Source: JAZDLO01 sp043801935
Lineage (GTDB): Bacteria > Actinomycetota > Thermoleophilia > RBG-16-64-13
DNA length: 45,158 bases
Direction of reading: 5' to 3'
NCBI GenBank assembly: GCA_043801935.1
Contig: JAZDLO010000146.1
Span: forward strand, 1-45,158
Both the position numbers and the translations under genes were made by a program. This document shows, in pieces, positions 8,460 through 16,620 of the stretch. The notes under the pieces were generated by a model. It saw only the letters and a program-made list of their open reading frames with translations. It did not search any database and was not told the origin of the DNA. Numbering within the stretch: position 1 is the first letter of the stretch; each line of letters begins with the position of its first letter.

Positions 8460-9905
8460 ATGGGACCGACAGCGTTGCGCCAAATGAGCGAGTGGCTCTG
8501 GGAACTACCCGCGACGGGCGGCATGCGCGTGCCCGGTCGCGTCTACGCCGACCGCCAGCTTCTCCAGGCCCTCCGAGACGATCAAAGCCTGCTCCAAGTG
8601 AGCAATGTAGCCCACCTGCCGGGGATCTTGTGCTGTTCCCTGGCCATGCCCGACATCCACTTCGGCTACGGCTTCCCCATCGGCGGCGTAGCCGCATTCG
8701 GCGTGGATGACGGAGTGGTCTCTCCCGGCGGCGTGGGGTACGACATCAACTGCGGCTGCCGGCTCCTGGCCACCGACCTGGGATCCACCGACGTGCAGGG
8801 CCTGGTTCCACGGTTGGTCGAGCAGCTGTTCCGAGACGTCCCCTCGGGGGTGGGGTCGAGCGGAGCCATCGCCAAACTGACTCGCAAAGAGTTGGGTGAT
8901 CTCCTGATCAAGGGGGCGGGGTGGGCTGTGGATCACGGCTACGGGTCGCGCGACGATCTGGAGCACACCGAGGACCGCGGAGCCCTGCCCGGCGCCGATC
9001 CGGCCGCGGTAAGCGACCGAGCCTACACTCGGGGCCAAGACCAGGTGGGCACGCTCGGATCCGGGAACCACTTCCTAGAGATCCAACTGGTGGATGAGAT
9101 CTTCGACCGGGAGGCTGCCTCGGCATACGGACTTCATCAGGGTCAAGTGACGGTGATGGTGCACTGCGGGTCCCGTGGCTTGGGCTACCAGGTGTGTGAG
9201 GACTACCTGGGCGTCATGGCGGCCGCCAGCGCCCGGTACGACATCGCACTGCCCGACCGCCAACTGGCCTGCGCGCCCGTGGCCTCCCCGGAAGGCCGCA
9301 CCTATCTGGCGGCCATGGCCTGCGCGGCCAACTACGCCTGGGCCAACCGGCAGATGATCACGCATCTCACCGAGAAGGCTCTCCTGCACGCCTTACGCAT
9401 CTCCCCCAAGCAGCTGAACCTGCGCCTGGTCTACGACGTTGCCCACAACATCGCCAAACTGGAGAGACATGAGGTCGGCGGCGCCCAGGTGAACGCCTGC
9501 GTGCACCGCAAAGGAGCGACCCGGGCTTTCGGCCCCGGCCGGGATGAAGTGCCGCCCGACTACAGAACGGTCGGTCAGCCCGTGCTCATCCCGGGAGACA
9601 TGGGGACGGCCTCGTTCGTCTGCAAAGGCACCGACGAGGCCATGCGGCAGACCTTCGGCTCCACGTGTCACGGGGCGGGCAGGGTCATGAGCCGGTCTCA
9701 GGCGTTGAAGCGGGCGAAGGGCCGGGCTATCGATCGGGAACTGGCGGCAGCGGGGATCTTCGTACGCTCACAGAGCCATAAGACTTTGGGCGAAGAGATG
9801 CCTGAGGCCTACAAGGACGTCGAGAGAGTGGTGGCGGTGATGGATCAGGCCGGGATATCCCCGCGGGTGGCCAGGCTACGCCCGTTGGGGGTGGTCAAAG
9901 GGTAG
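8460..9905 (+). CDS. rtcB: RtcB 3'-phosphate RNA ligase
   Basis: 481 residues, full length. RtcB joins RNA 2',3'-cyclic phosphate or 3'-phosphate ends to 5'-OH ends with GTP and Mn2+. The sequence shows AMPDIHFGYGFPIGGVAAF, then GVGYDINCGCRLL with the metal ligands Asp95 and Cys98. GSGNHFLEIQ and HCGSRGLG follow, and the nucleotide-accepting His404 sits in TCHGAGRVMSR. The ATG at 8460 has GAGGAG three to four bases upstream; ATG 8484 is a weaker alternative. It is the last gene of the hsp20-lon-archease-rtcB run and ends convergently, overlapping the next minus-strand gene by 11 bases. No tRNA or split-RNA substrate is visible nearby. Confidence 0.96.
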   Translation: MGPTALRQMSEWLWELPATGGMRVPGRVYADRQLLQALRDDQSLLQVSNVAHLPGILCCSLAMPDIHFGYGFPIGGVAAFGVDDGVVSPGGVGYDINCGCRLLATDLGSTDVQGLVPRLVEQLFRDVPSGVGSSGAIAKLTRKELGDLLIKGAGWAVDHGYGSRDDLEHTEDRGALPGADPAAVSDRAYTRGQDQVGTLGSGNHFLEIQLVDEIFDREAASAYGLHQGQVTVMVHCGSRGLGYQVCEDYLGVMAAASARYDIALPDRQLACAPVASPEGRTYLAAMACAANYAWANRQMITHLTEKALLHALRISPKQLNLRLVYDVAHNIAKLERHEVGGAQVNACVHRKGATRAFGPGRDEVPPDYRTVGQPVLIPGDMGTASFVCKGTDEAMRQTFGSTCHGAGRVMSRSQALKRAKGRAIDRELAAAGIFVRSQSHKTLGEEMPEAYKDVERVVAVMDQAGISPRVARLRPLGVVKG

Positions 9906-10377
9906 GGGTCTCGTCCTCGCCGCTCCGGCCGTCGCCCCTCTGCACGCGCTGAGCCGCCGCCCGGCGCAGGCGGGCCGCTTCCCGGACCGGCAAAGACTCG
10001 CTGAGCTTCATCAGCACGTCCGGCGGGACCCGGTCTTTGAGCGCATCCATGACCGCATGCACGGCCCGGGTAGCTTCTTCTTTAGCCTGATAGGAACCCG
10101 CCTTTTGGACCGCTTGGACCAAAGCCTCCACCTGATCTTTGACTGCTCGGCCCTTGTCGCTGAGTAAGTCGGGTACGGAGAAGTTGATCCTGAACTCCAA
10201 ACGGTCACCGCGCTTGTAGTGGGTGAGCCGCTGGATCACTCGGAGCAGACCGCTCCAGATGAGATGTCGGGTGACGGGGAAGCGCCGGAATCTGCGGCGG
10301 CGTGGCCGCGGGCCGAGCACCGCAACGCTCGACCCGTTGCTCCCAACGGGGATCCCACTGTTTGTGACTGCAGCCAT
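9895..10377 (-). CDS. Hypothetical protein with a possible DUF2267-like segment
   Basis: 160 residues. The N-terminus is basic with a run of Arg (residues about 22-35). The central part, HYKRGDRLEFRINFSVPDLL, is not recognised. The stretch EEATRAVHAVMDALKDRVPPDVLMKLSESLP (split about residues 97-130) resembles the repeat of DUF2267 proteins, where LRALRDRLPxxEAxxLxxQLP is usual. The similarity is modest and I cannot confirm it. The C-terminus is Arg- and Glu-rich. The protein looks soluble. The gene follows amrA after 55 bases on the same strand and might be read with it. Codon composition matches its neighbours, so it is likely real, but function is unknown. Confidence 0.6.
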   Translation of the reverse strand: MAAVTNSGIPVGSNGSSVAVLGPRPRRRRFRRFPVTRHLIWSGLLRVIQRLTHYKRGDRLEFRINFSVPDLLSDKGRAVKDQVEALVQAVQKAGSYQAKEEATRAVHAVMDALKDRVPPDVLMKLSESLPVREAARLRRAAAQRVQRGDGRSGEDETPTL

Positions 10378-10432
10378 AAGTACTCGTATGATACCTCAGG
10401 ACCCGGCCGCTGGAAAGGTGAGGCCTGCGCTG

Positions 10433-10969
10433 CTAATGATGGCGCTCCACCCGGAACCGAGAGAGGTGGTAGCGGTCGCGATCCGGGTCGATACCCCCCT
10501 TGCGGCAGGTTATGCGCAGCTGCTGCTCGGGCGTATCCACTCCTTCCAGGTCGGGCAGGAGTAGCGCCTGCCGGCCGTCAGCCGTCCGCACGATGATCCC
10601 GTATTCCTTCGGGTCCAGGTCGGCCAGACCCTTGACCTCCTCGGGCGGCCCCAGAACGTCCACCGAGATGTCCAAGTCGCCGAGCTCCGCCGGCGTAAGG
10701 GGGTAGAAACGCGGATCCCGGCTCGCGGCGCTGATCGCGTTGCCGACGAGCTCCTCCTCGATGGTGGCGCGGGTGGGTTGGGTGGTGCCGATGCATCCCC
10801 GCAGCGACCCATCGGCAAGATGCAGAGATACGAACACGCCGGCCTTCCGAGGCTCTATTCCCTCCAACTTCTCCGGCTTGATCACCGCCCCGTCGCGCAC
10901 GTAGGCTTCGATGGCCTCCCGGGCCAACCGCACCAAGGGATCGATCCTGTCCACCGCCTCTTCGCTCAC
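10433..10969 (-). CDS. amrA: AmmeMemoRadiSam system protein A (AMMECR1 domain)
   Basis: A 178-residue AMMECR1 domain. Recognisable parts are the N-terminal helix LVRLAREAIEAYVRDG, GVFVSLHLADGSLRGCIGT with the family-defining RGCIG motif, the helix NAISAASRDPRFYPLTPAEL, and the strand DLDISVDVLGPPEEV. QALLLPDLEGVDTPEQQL comes near the end. It is always found with a MEMO-type protein and a radical SAM enzyme in bacteria; the shared reaction remains unsettled. The start is GTG at 10969 and overlaps the amrB stop in GTGA, so the two are coupled. Confidence 0.93.
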   Translation of the reverse strand: MSEEAVDRIDPLVRLAREAIEAYVRDGAVIKPEKLEGIEPRKAGVFVSLHLADGSLRGCIGTTQPTRATIEEELVGNAISAASRDPRFYPLTPAELGDLDISVDVLGPPEEVKGLADLDPKEYGIIVRTADGRQALLLPDLEGVDTPEQQLRITCRKGGIDPDRDRYHLSRFRVERHH

Positions 10970-11820
10970 CGGCTGCCCTCCCCGATCGGCGCTGCGTTCA
11001 CGACCTCCACCTCACCCACGAGGTATCCCACCCCGAACGGCCCTTCGTACGAAAGCAGATGGTTGCGAGCATGGCCACCGGCGGCCTCCAACCCCGCCAC
11101 CACGCCGGACAGCACCGCGAGCGAGCGGTAGCCACACTCCCCCGCAGCCCTCACCAACCCCGGGTCTATGGACAGGAGGGCCTCCCAATCTCCCGCGGCG
11201 AACGTGTCGGCCACCGCGTGGTCGAAATCGGCACCCCGCGGATCATAACCGGCGGGAGCCCCGGGCAACAGCCGGTGACTGAGATCGCTGCTGGCCACAG
11301 AAAGGACCCGCACCGAGGACTCGACGATGGCCCGCCCCACCGCTTCGCCAAAACGCACGTGCTCGTCCAGGCCCAGGTAGGAGAAGGCCAGCAGCACCAA
11401 ACGGCAGGGCCGCGCCAGCTCACCCGTCAGATACCACAGCGGGACCATGGCCCCGTGGTCGAGGTCGATCGACTCGCCATGCGATCCGGTTATGGTCGTC
11501 GGAATACCGTGATCGAGCGCTTCGTTCAAGATTGCTTCGGCGAGCGCTTGGTCGCCGGCCATCTCCAGACGGACGTGGGGCGCCTGGAAAAAGGCCAACG
11601 ATCCCCGATAGTCAGAAGCCAGCGACACCCCCATCTGACTTCGGGCCAAGGCGCTGTGTGGGGACATGAGCACGATAGCGTCGGGGTCCAGAAGGGCCGC
11701 TTTCTCCCGCAGCGCATGCATCGCCTGCACGGTAGCGTCAGCCTCTGCGAGGCTCGCTCCCCCTACCTCCGGCACGATGATCGGGGGGTGGGGAGTCACA
11801 AAACAGCCGATAAGCGCCAT
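10966..11820 (-). CDS. amrB: AmmeMemoRadiSam system protein B (MEMO1 family)
   Basis: 284 residues of the MEMO1 family, related in fold to class III extradiol dioxygenases. Seen in order: CFVTPHPPIIVPEVGG, DAIVLMSPHSAL, TGSHGESIDLDHGAMVPLWYL, VLSVASSDLSHRL, and GVVAGLEAAG near the end. His and Asp residues in the PHPP, SPH, DHG and SDLSH segments match the metal-site pattern. The ATG at 11820 has a near-perfect AGAAGGAGGT ribosome binding site six bases upstream, deciding against longer starts. It sits two bases after the radical SAM gene and overlaps amrA, forming one three-gene unit. Confidence 0.92.
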   Translation of the reverse strand: MALIGCFVTPHPPIIVPEVGGASLAEADATVQAMHALREKAALLDPDAIVLMSPHSALARSQMGVSLASDYRGSLAFFQAPHVRLEMAGDQALAEAILNEALDHGIPTTITGSHGESIDLDHGAMVPLWYLTGELARPCRLVLLAFSYLGLDEHVRFGEAVGRAIVESSVRVLSVASSDLSHRLLPGAPAGYDPRGADFDHAVADTFAAGDWEALLSIDPGLVRAAGECGYRSLAVLSGVVAGLEAAGGHARNHLLSYEGPFGVGYLVGEVEVVNAAPIGEGSR

Positions 11821-11822
11821 AC

Positions 11823-12875
11823 CTACACCTCCTTCTGATCTAGTCCCACTCCGGCTATCCCCCGGCCGCAGTGCGGGCACCGCCCATCGCTGACGGAATC
11901 CGAGCGCATCCGGAAACCTCGGCGTTCGATCACCTCGGCTCCACAATCGGGGCACGTCGTCGACTCCGAGGCATGACCGGGGACGTTGCCTCCGTAGACG
12001 TAGCACAAGCCCTCTTCGCGCCCGATGCGTAGCGCCCTCTCCACCGAAGCCAGGGGCGTGGGGGGCACATCGAGTAGGCGATAGGTGGGATGGAATCGGG
12101 AGACGTGCCAGGGGATATCGGGCGAGATCGACGCGAGAAAAGAGGCCAGGGAGCGGAGCTCGTCATCACCGTCGTTGCGCCCTGGGATGAGGAGTGTGGT
12201 GACCTCGACCCACACTCCCATAGCCCACAGGCGGCGGATGGAGTCGAGGACAGGCTTCAGACGCCCACCCACCATGGTGCGATAGAACTCGTCGGAGAAC
12301 GACTTGAGATCGACGTTGGCGGCGTGCAAGTGGCCGTCGATGTCGGCCAGGGTCTCGGCCGTCATGTAGCCGTTGGTGACGAACACGTTCTTCAGACCGG
12401 CTGCCGTGGCCAGACGGGCGCTGTCCCGGGCGTATTCGTAGAAGATGGTCGGCTCAGTGTACGTGTAGGAGATGCTCGCGCACCCGGCCGCTCGGGCCGC
12501 ACTCACGACCTGCCCGGGCGAGAGCGGCCTTCCGGTGATCTTGCCCTGGTCGCGAGGCATCTGGCTTATGTCGGCGTTCTGGCAGAAGCGGCATGTGAAA
12601 TTGCAGCCCACTGTAGCCAGGGACAGACTCAGGCTACCGGGAAGGAAGTGGAAGAGAGGCTTCTTCTCGATGGGATCGACGGCGGTAGAGACCGGGCAGC
12701 CGTAGACCAGGGTATAGAGGACTCCGTCCCGGTTCTCCCGCACCCCGCAGAGGCCAGGAGCGCCCGGTTCGATGCGGCAATGGTGGGCGCAGAGGAAGCA
12801 ATGGACTCGAGGGCCTCCGCGCCATTCCTCCCACAATGCGGCCTGCACGGCTTCAGGCGGGCGACCGCCTTCCAC
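11823..12875 (-). CDS. amrS: AmmeMemoRadiSam system radical SAM enzyme
   Basis: 350 residues. The radical SAM cluster motif CNFTCRFCQN (Cys91, Cys95, Cys98) binds the 4Fe-4S cluster that cleaves S-adenosylmethionine. An N-terminal Cys-rich segment CFLCAHHCRI, then CGVRENRDG, is typical of this subfamily, which resembles pyruvate-formate-lyase-activating enzymes. Further motifs are SYTYTEPTIFYEYA, VTNGYMTAE and WHVSRFHPTYRL. Two CxxC pairs near the C-terminus (CPDCG, CPHCG) form a likely zinc ribbon. The GTG start at 12875 has GAGGAGGTGA upstream. It is the first gene of the amrS-amrB-amrA run. The modified substrate is unknown. Confidence 0.93.
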   Translation of the reverse strand: MEGGRPPEAVQAALWEEWRGGPRVHCFLCAHHCRIEPGAPGLCGVRENRDGVLYTLVYGCPVSTAVDPIEKKPLFHFLPGSLSLSLATVGCNFTCRFCQNADISQMPRDQGKITGRPLSPGQVVSAARAAGCASISYTYTEPTIFYEYARDSARLATAAGLKNVFVTNGYMTAETLADIDGHLHAANVDLKSFSDEFYRTMVGGRLKPVLDSIRRLWAMGVWVEVTTLLIPGRNDGDDELRSLASFLASISPDIPWHVSRFHPTYRLLDVPPTPLASVERALRIGREEGLCYVYGGNVPGHASESTTCPDCGAEVIERRGFRMRSDSVSDGRCPHCGRGIAGVGLDQKEV

Positions 12876-13028
12876 GGGATGTCACCTCCTCACCTGCGAT
12901 CCGCGGACCGCGCCATTCCAGTCGAGGCCCTCTCAGCACCTTCTGTGTACCCGCGGCGACCAGAGACAAACAAGGACCCTGCCGGCGAGTCGGCGCTCGG
13001 CAGAAGCCGACGCGAGGCGCCCCGACAG

Positions 13029-13733
13029 TCAGGAACGCTTGCCGCTGAGTCTGCGCCGGGCTCGGGTCACCGGCGAGAGACCCTGAAACACCCAATTGAG
13101 CGCATAACCCCGGGAGGTGAGACCGAGTTCCACGGACCCGGCTTCGATAAGGGAGACCAACGTGTCCCGAGTGGGTAGAGCATCGACCACCACGTAGGCA
13201 GACCCCACTTCGGTCACCCGGTGGGCGTCGCTGCCCGCTCCGCCCGGCTTCCCCAGCCGCCGGGCCAACGCCTGCGCCTTGGTGGTGCACCACGGACCCA
13301 GCGACCGGCCGTTCAACACCTCGATGATATCGGCCGACTCGGCGGCGCGAACCAGTTCGCGCCGCGAGATGGTGCCGCGGCGCAGCACATCGTAGGGATG
13401 AGGCAGGCAGACCAGTCCCCCCTGACCCCTGATCCGGATCATGGCTTCCACGGCCGAAAGTCGGGAGGGTATTTCCTCCGACAGATAGAGGCCGATGACC
13501 TCGCCGTCGCGCGTCGAGAGCTCGACCCCGGGGATGACGCGAGGCAGGTTGGGGTCGGACTCGGCCAGAGCCGCCCCTTGCAGGGCACCCCGGATCGTGT
13601 TGTGGTCGGTGATGGCGATGCAGGAAAGCCCCCGCATCCGGGCCGCGGCGAGCAGCGCCGCGGGAGACATGTGGCCGTCGGGAGAGAGGGCTGTGTGGTT
13701 ATGAAGATCCAGCCTGAGGCCGGACGCGCCCAT
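13029..13733 (-). CDS. PHP-domain phosphoesterase
   Basis: 234 residues of the polymerase and histidinol phosphatase (PHP) superfamily, a metal-dependent phosphoesterase. Metal-ligand motifs are in order: LDLHNHTALSPDG, AITDHNT, GVELSTRDGEVIGL, LPHPYD and GGAGSDAHR. The length and the single domain resemble TrpH/YciV-type proteins that hydrolyse short nucleotide or 3',5'-bisphosphate substrates. The substrate here is not determinable. The ATG at 13733 is placed two bases after the stop of the upstream small gene (TGACCATG), so coupled translation is likely. The GTG six bases earlier is an alternative. Confidence 0.88.
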   Translation of the reverse strand: MGASGLRLDLHNHTALSPDGHMSPAALLAAARMRGLSCIAITDHNTIRGALQGAALAESDPNLPRVIPGVELSTRDGEVIGLYLSEEIPSRLSAVEAMIRIRGQGGLVCLPHPYDVLRRGTISRRELVRAAESADIIEVLNGRSLGPWCTTKAQALARRLGKPGGAGSDAHRVTEVGSAYVVVDALPTRDTLVSLIEAGSVELGLTSRGYALNWVFQGLSPVTRARRRLSGKRS

Positions 13734-13735
13734 GG

Positions 13736-13936
13736 TCACACATCCGGGAACGAGCCACTGATTCGCCGGCGCCTCCGGTCCCGGAGCACCCGCTTGCCCC
13801 CGCCCTCGGTCCACGTGCGTCGCTCAGCCTCGCGCCGGTCGATGATGACCTCGACTCCTTCGACCCCTTCGAAGCGTTTCTGAAACTCCTCGTAGTACTT
13901 GTCCGCAAGCTCGCGGGGGATCACGTAGTAGATCAC
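13736..13936 (-). CDS. Small conserved-looking protein of unknown function (66 aa)
   Basis: Starts VIYYVIPRELADKYYEEF and continues with a Glu-rich helix and EVIIDRREAERR, ending in a very basic Arg-rich tail. The IYYVIP-helix-VEVIIDRRE arrangement suggests a small alpha-beta fold; I do not recognise the family. GTG at 13936 has GGAGGTG seven bases upstream, and a strong promoter (13969-13996) drives it. Its stop is two bases from the start of the PHP gene. The good signals and codon use argue that it is real. Confidence 0.65.
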   Translation of the reverse strand: MIYYVIPRELADKYYEEFQKRFEGVEGVEVIIDRREAERRTWTEGGGKRVLRDRRRRRISGSFPDV

Positions 13937-13968
13937 TCGTCGCCACCTCCAATCCTTCCGCGAGTTCT

Positions 13969-13996
13969 ATGATAGTGTCTGATTTCCCTATGTCAA
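13969..13996 (-). promoter_or_regulatory. Promoter of the small-protein/PHP operon
   Basis: On the minus strand a perfect TTGACA (13991-13996) is followed after 16 bases by TATCAT (13969-13974, five of six matches). The start point would be near 13962, giving a leader of about 25 bases with the GGAGGTG binding site. It overlaps the -35 region of the divergent kinase promoter. Confidence 0.65.
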
Positions 13997-14017
13997 AGGG
14001 TCACGAGCTTCCATACT
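13990..14017 (+). promoter_or_regulatory. Putative promoter of the Ser/Thr kinase gene, leaderless
   Basis: ATGTCA at 13990-13995 and CATACT at 14012-14017 are 16 bases apart and each matches consensus in four of six positions. The expected start point, six or seven bases after the -10 element, coincides with the ATG at 14023. No ribosome binding site precedes that ATG. Both facts together suggest a leaderless mRNA, common in Actinobacteria. Confidence 0.45.
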
Positions 14018-14022
14018 AGCTT

Positions 14023-15741
14023 ATGGCTGACACTACCGACGAAAACGCAGCGGGACCGCTGCTCAAGAACCGATACCGACTAGGCCGGGTCTTGGGCCGT
14101 GGCGGCATGTGTATCGTGTACCAGGCCTGGGATACGCGCCTCCAACGCAACGTGGCCGTGAAGCGCCTGGAACCACCGCTCAACGAGGATCCCCGGACGC
14201 GGGCCAGGTTCGACCGCGAAGGGAGGGCGCTTGCCCAGCTCTCGCACCCCAACCTGGTCACCCTCATCGACCGTGGATCCACCGAGAATGAGGACTATCT
14301 GGTCTTCGAGTATGTCGAGGGCCGCTCCCTCAAGGAGCTGACGCGGGACGGCCCCATGGACGTCTCCGAGGTCGGGCATATAGCGGGACAGGTAGCCGAA
14401 GGGCTGGGCGCGGCCCATCTGGCCGGTATCGTGCATCGCGACGTCAAGCCGCAGAACATCCTCATCGACAGGCAGGGTCACGCCAAGGTCACCGACTTCG
14501 GCATCGCCACCGGTCCTGACTGGACGCGGGTCACGCGCGCGGGATCGATCATCGGGAGCGCCCGTTACATGTCTCCCGAGCAGGTCCGGAGCAAGCCGGT
14601 AGACGCGCGATCGGACATCTACTCCCTGGGCGTGGTCATGTACGAGATGCTCGTCGGCCATCCCCCCTTTGATGGCACCAACATGCCCGAGATCGCGCGC
14701 CAGCACCTTAACAGCCCGCCCCCGCCGCTCGGCGACCTGCGTCAGGATATCCCGGCCGGTCTGGAAATGGTGGTGATGCGCTGCTTGGAGAAGCTGCCCG
14801 AGGACAGGTTCGTGTCTATGGATGAACTGCTGGGTGCCCTCGTCGGCCTGGGACTGTATGCACCGCAACGGACAGCCGAGGTGTCCCCCCCGCACAAGCG
14901 TCCGCATCGACGCGGCGGTGCGGAGGAGCGCGGACACCGCTACTCCCCGGCAGGAGCTTCATTCGATTCGGATTCCGCACGCGCAGAGGCGGCTGGAGAG
15001 TCCTCGTGGAACCGCGACCGAATCCGAGTGCTAGCCCGCAAGCGGCGCGCAAGCCGCCGATGGAAGATGCTAGGCGCCGCGGCCGGCGTCATCGTCGTGA
15101 TAGTGGTGATCCTCGTCTTGGCCCTGCCGGGAGGCGGCGCGCCCGCCGTTGTGGGGCTCACTCTCGATCAGGCCCGGCAACTGGCGGCGGATGCGGGGAT
15201 GGAGGTGGAGGTAGCCGATCAGGTGCCCTCGTTCGACAAGCCGGCGGGGACCGTGCTGGAGCAGGATCCGGCCCCCAAGGCCAGCAGCAGTGACGACGTG
15301 CTGCGACTCACCGTGACCCGGGAGCCCACGCCGGTGAAAGTCATGAGCCTTAAGGACGCCGACGCAGAGGGCGACAATACCGAGAACCCGGATCTGCTGC
15401 CAAAACTCATCGACGGGAAGGACAGCACGGGCTGGACCACGGAGCTTTACCGCTCCAGCGCGTTCGGCAATCTCAAGACCGGGGTAGGCCTGGACTTCAC
15501 TCTGGAGCAACCTGCCTCGATCATCGAGATCGTGTCACCGGTAGAAGGTTGGAAAGGCGAGCTACTGCAGAACATATCGTCCGGCCCCGCTGCCAGGCTG
15601 GCCACACTCGACGGCGACTCGACTCAGATCATCACCCTGCGCGAGGCCATCACCTCCGGCCGGCTCTGGTTCACCGAGTTGGCGCAGCTCACCGAGGGAC
15701 GGTGGGGGGTCGAGATCTCGGAGATCCGTTTTTACGAGTAG
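14023..15741 (+). CDS. Membrane Ser/Thr protein kinase with PASTA and discoidin-like C-terminal domains
   Basis: 572 residues. The cytoplasmic PknB-type kinase domain has the glycine loop GRVLGRGGMCIVYQA, Lys47 (VAVKRL), catalytic Asp140 in HRDVKPQNIL, Asp158 in DFG and a SPEQV activation segment. A Pro/Arg/Ser-rich linker (about 285-345) leads to one transmembrane helix (about 349-368). Outside is a single PASTA repeat (about 371-440; VVGLTLDQARQLAADAGMEV), then about 125 residues with DLLPKLIDGKDSTGWTTELY and FTLEQPASIIEI, ending GVEISEIRFYE. This last part resembles the discoidin/F5-8-type C domains of some actinobacterial kinases. Most relatives carry several PASTA repeats, so one repeat plus a carbohydrate-binding-like domain is unusual. 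It probably senses the cell envelope. Confidence 0.92.
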   Translation: MADTTDENAAGPLLKNRYRLGRVLGRGGMCIVYQAWDTRLQRNVAVKRLEPPLNEDPRTRARFDREGRALAQLSHPNLVTLIDRGSTENEDYLVFEYVEGRSLKELTRDGPMDVSEVGHIAGQVAEGLGAAHLAGIVHRDVKPQNILIDRQGHAKVTDFGIATGPDWTRVTRAGSIIGSARYMSPEQVRSKPVDARSDIYSLGVVMYEMLVGHPPFDGTNMPEIARQHLNSPPPPLGDLRQDIPAGLEMVVMRCLEKLPEDRFVSMDELLGALVGLGLYAPQRTAEVSPPHKRPHRRGGAEERGHRYSPAGASFDSDSARAEAAGESSWNRDRIRVLARKRRASRRWKMLGAAAGVIVVIVVILVLALPGGGAPAVVGLTLDQARQLAADAGMEVEVADQVPSFDKPAGTVLEQDPAPKASSSDDVLRLTVTREPTPVKVMSLKDADAEGDNTENPDLLPKLIDGKDSTGWTTELYRSSAFGNLKTGVGLDFTLEQPASIIEIVSPVEGWKGELLQNISSGPAARLATLDGDSTQIITLREAITSGRLWFTELAQLTEGRWGVEISEIRFYE

Positions 15742-15800
15742 TCTGCGGCGCCAGCCTCGGCCGCCGCCGGCGACAGCCGCCGCCGCACGGCACGCAGACT
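15740..15800. terminator. Inverted repeat between convergent kinase and ecfT genes
   Basis: AGTCTGCG at 15740-15747 and CGCAGACT at 15793-15800 are exact 8-bp complements enclosing a very GC-rich stretch with further CGGCCGCCG/CGGCGAC-type pairing. It sits exactly between two convergent stop codons and could end transcription from both sides. There is no T-run, so the terminator call is tentative. Confidence 0.4.
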
Positions 15801-16620
15801 AGCCTATCGTGAACCGAGCGATACCCGCCAACCAGAACCCCACCACCACAGCCGCAACCGTCGCCACTACCACGGCCAGAAAGACCCAGTCGGAACGGCG
15901 CACTACCATGCGCTCCCGATACGTACGGTCCGGCAGCGCGCCGAACCCCCGCGCATCCATGGCCACCGCGACCCGCCCGGCCTTGCGAACTGCTCCGGCC
16001 AACAAAGGGATGGCATAGCGACGCGTGCGTGACCATACGTGCAGGAGACCTCTTCCCTCCCGCACCCCGCGCACTCGCTGGGCGGCGCGTATGGTCTGGT
16101 AATCCGCCTGGAAAAGAGGAAGCATGCGATAGCCCACCATGGTCCCGTAGGCCACCCGATAGCTGAGTCGCAGCTGGTGTACCAGGCTGAGGATCAAGCG
16201 CTGGGGTTCCGTGGTCTTGACGAAGACCAGGGATAGGAGGGCAAAAGACAGGAGTCGAAGCCACAGGGTCCCCGCAGCCCACAGAGCCGGACTGGTGATC
16301 TTGATCGGACCGAGATAGAACAAGGCCGGTGAAACGGCATTCTCTTTGTTGAAAAGGATGTTGGCCAGGAGGATCGCCATCCCCGCCACCACGAAGACCA
16401 GGAGCGGCCGGAGTTGAGCCCCTATCGTGAGCCTCCCCAACCAGCGGCCGGCAATCAATGTGATGAGAAAAATGGCGGCCGGCGTCACCGGATCGAAGAT
16501 GAAGGTCAGGGCGAGGGCGGCCAAGACGACGGCAAGCAGTTTGACACTCGGGTTCAGCCGCTCCAGGAGACTTCCGCGCGTCGGCGACCGTGTAGAGAGA
16601 TGCGCCGTCGACCCCGTCAT
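15799..16620 (-). CDS. ykoC: Energy-coupling factor transporter T component (YkoC type)
   Basis: 273 residues with five or six hydrophobic segments. The two T-component signature motifs are present: RAAQRVRG and AVAMDARGFG, the cytoplasmic coupling helices that contact the ATPases. The gene overlaps the ATPase gene by one base (TGATG) and ends the riboswitch-controlled operon, so its S component is almost certainly the YkoE protein next door. Together they would import thiamine or its pyrimidine precursor. Confidence 0.9.
   Translation of the reverse strand: MTGSTAHLSTRSPTRGSLLERLNPSVKLLAVVLAALALTFIFDPVTPAAIFLITLIAGRWLGRLTIGAQLRPLLVFVVAGMAILLANILFNKENAVSPALFYLGPIKITSPALWAAGTLWLRLLSFALLSLVFVKTTEPQRLILSLVHQLRLSYRVAYGTMVGYRMLPLFQADYQTIRAAQRVRGVREGRGLLHVWSRTRRYAIPLLAGAVRKAGRVAVAMDARGFGALPDRTYRERMVVRRSDWVFLAVVVATVAAVVVGFWLAGIARFTIG

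Noticed and set aside
12876..13028. Gene or RNA in the gap between the radical SAM and PHP genes
   Set aside because: About 150 bases with no convincing ORF, promoter or terminator that I could support beyond the amrS ribosome binding site.
13734..13814. Longer PHP protein starting at 13814
   Set aside because: The added residues overlap the small upstream gene and are not conserved-looking; ATG 13733 begins just before LDLHNH.
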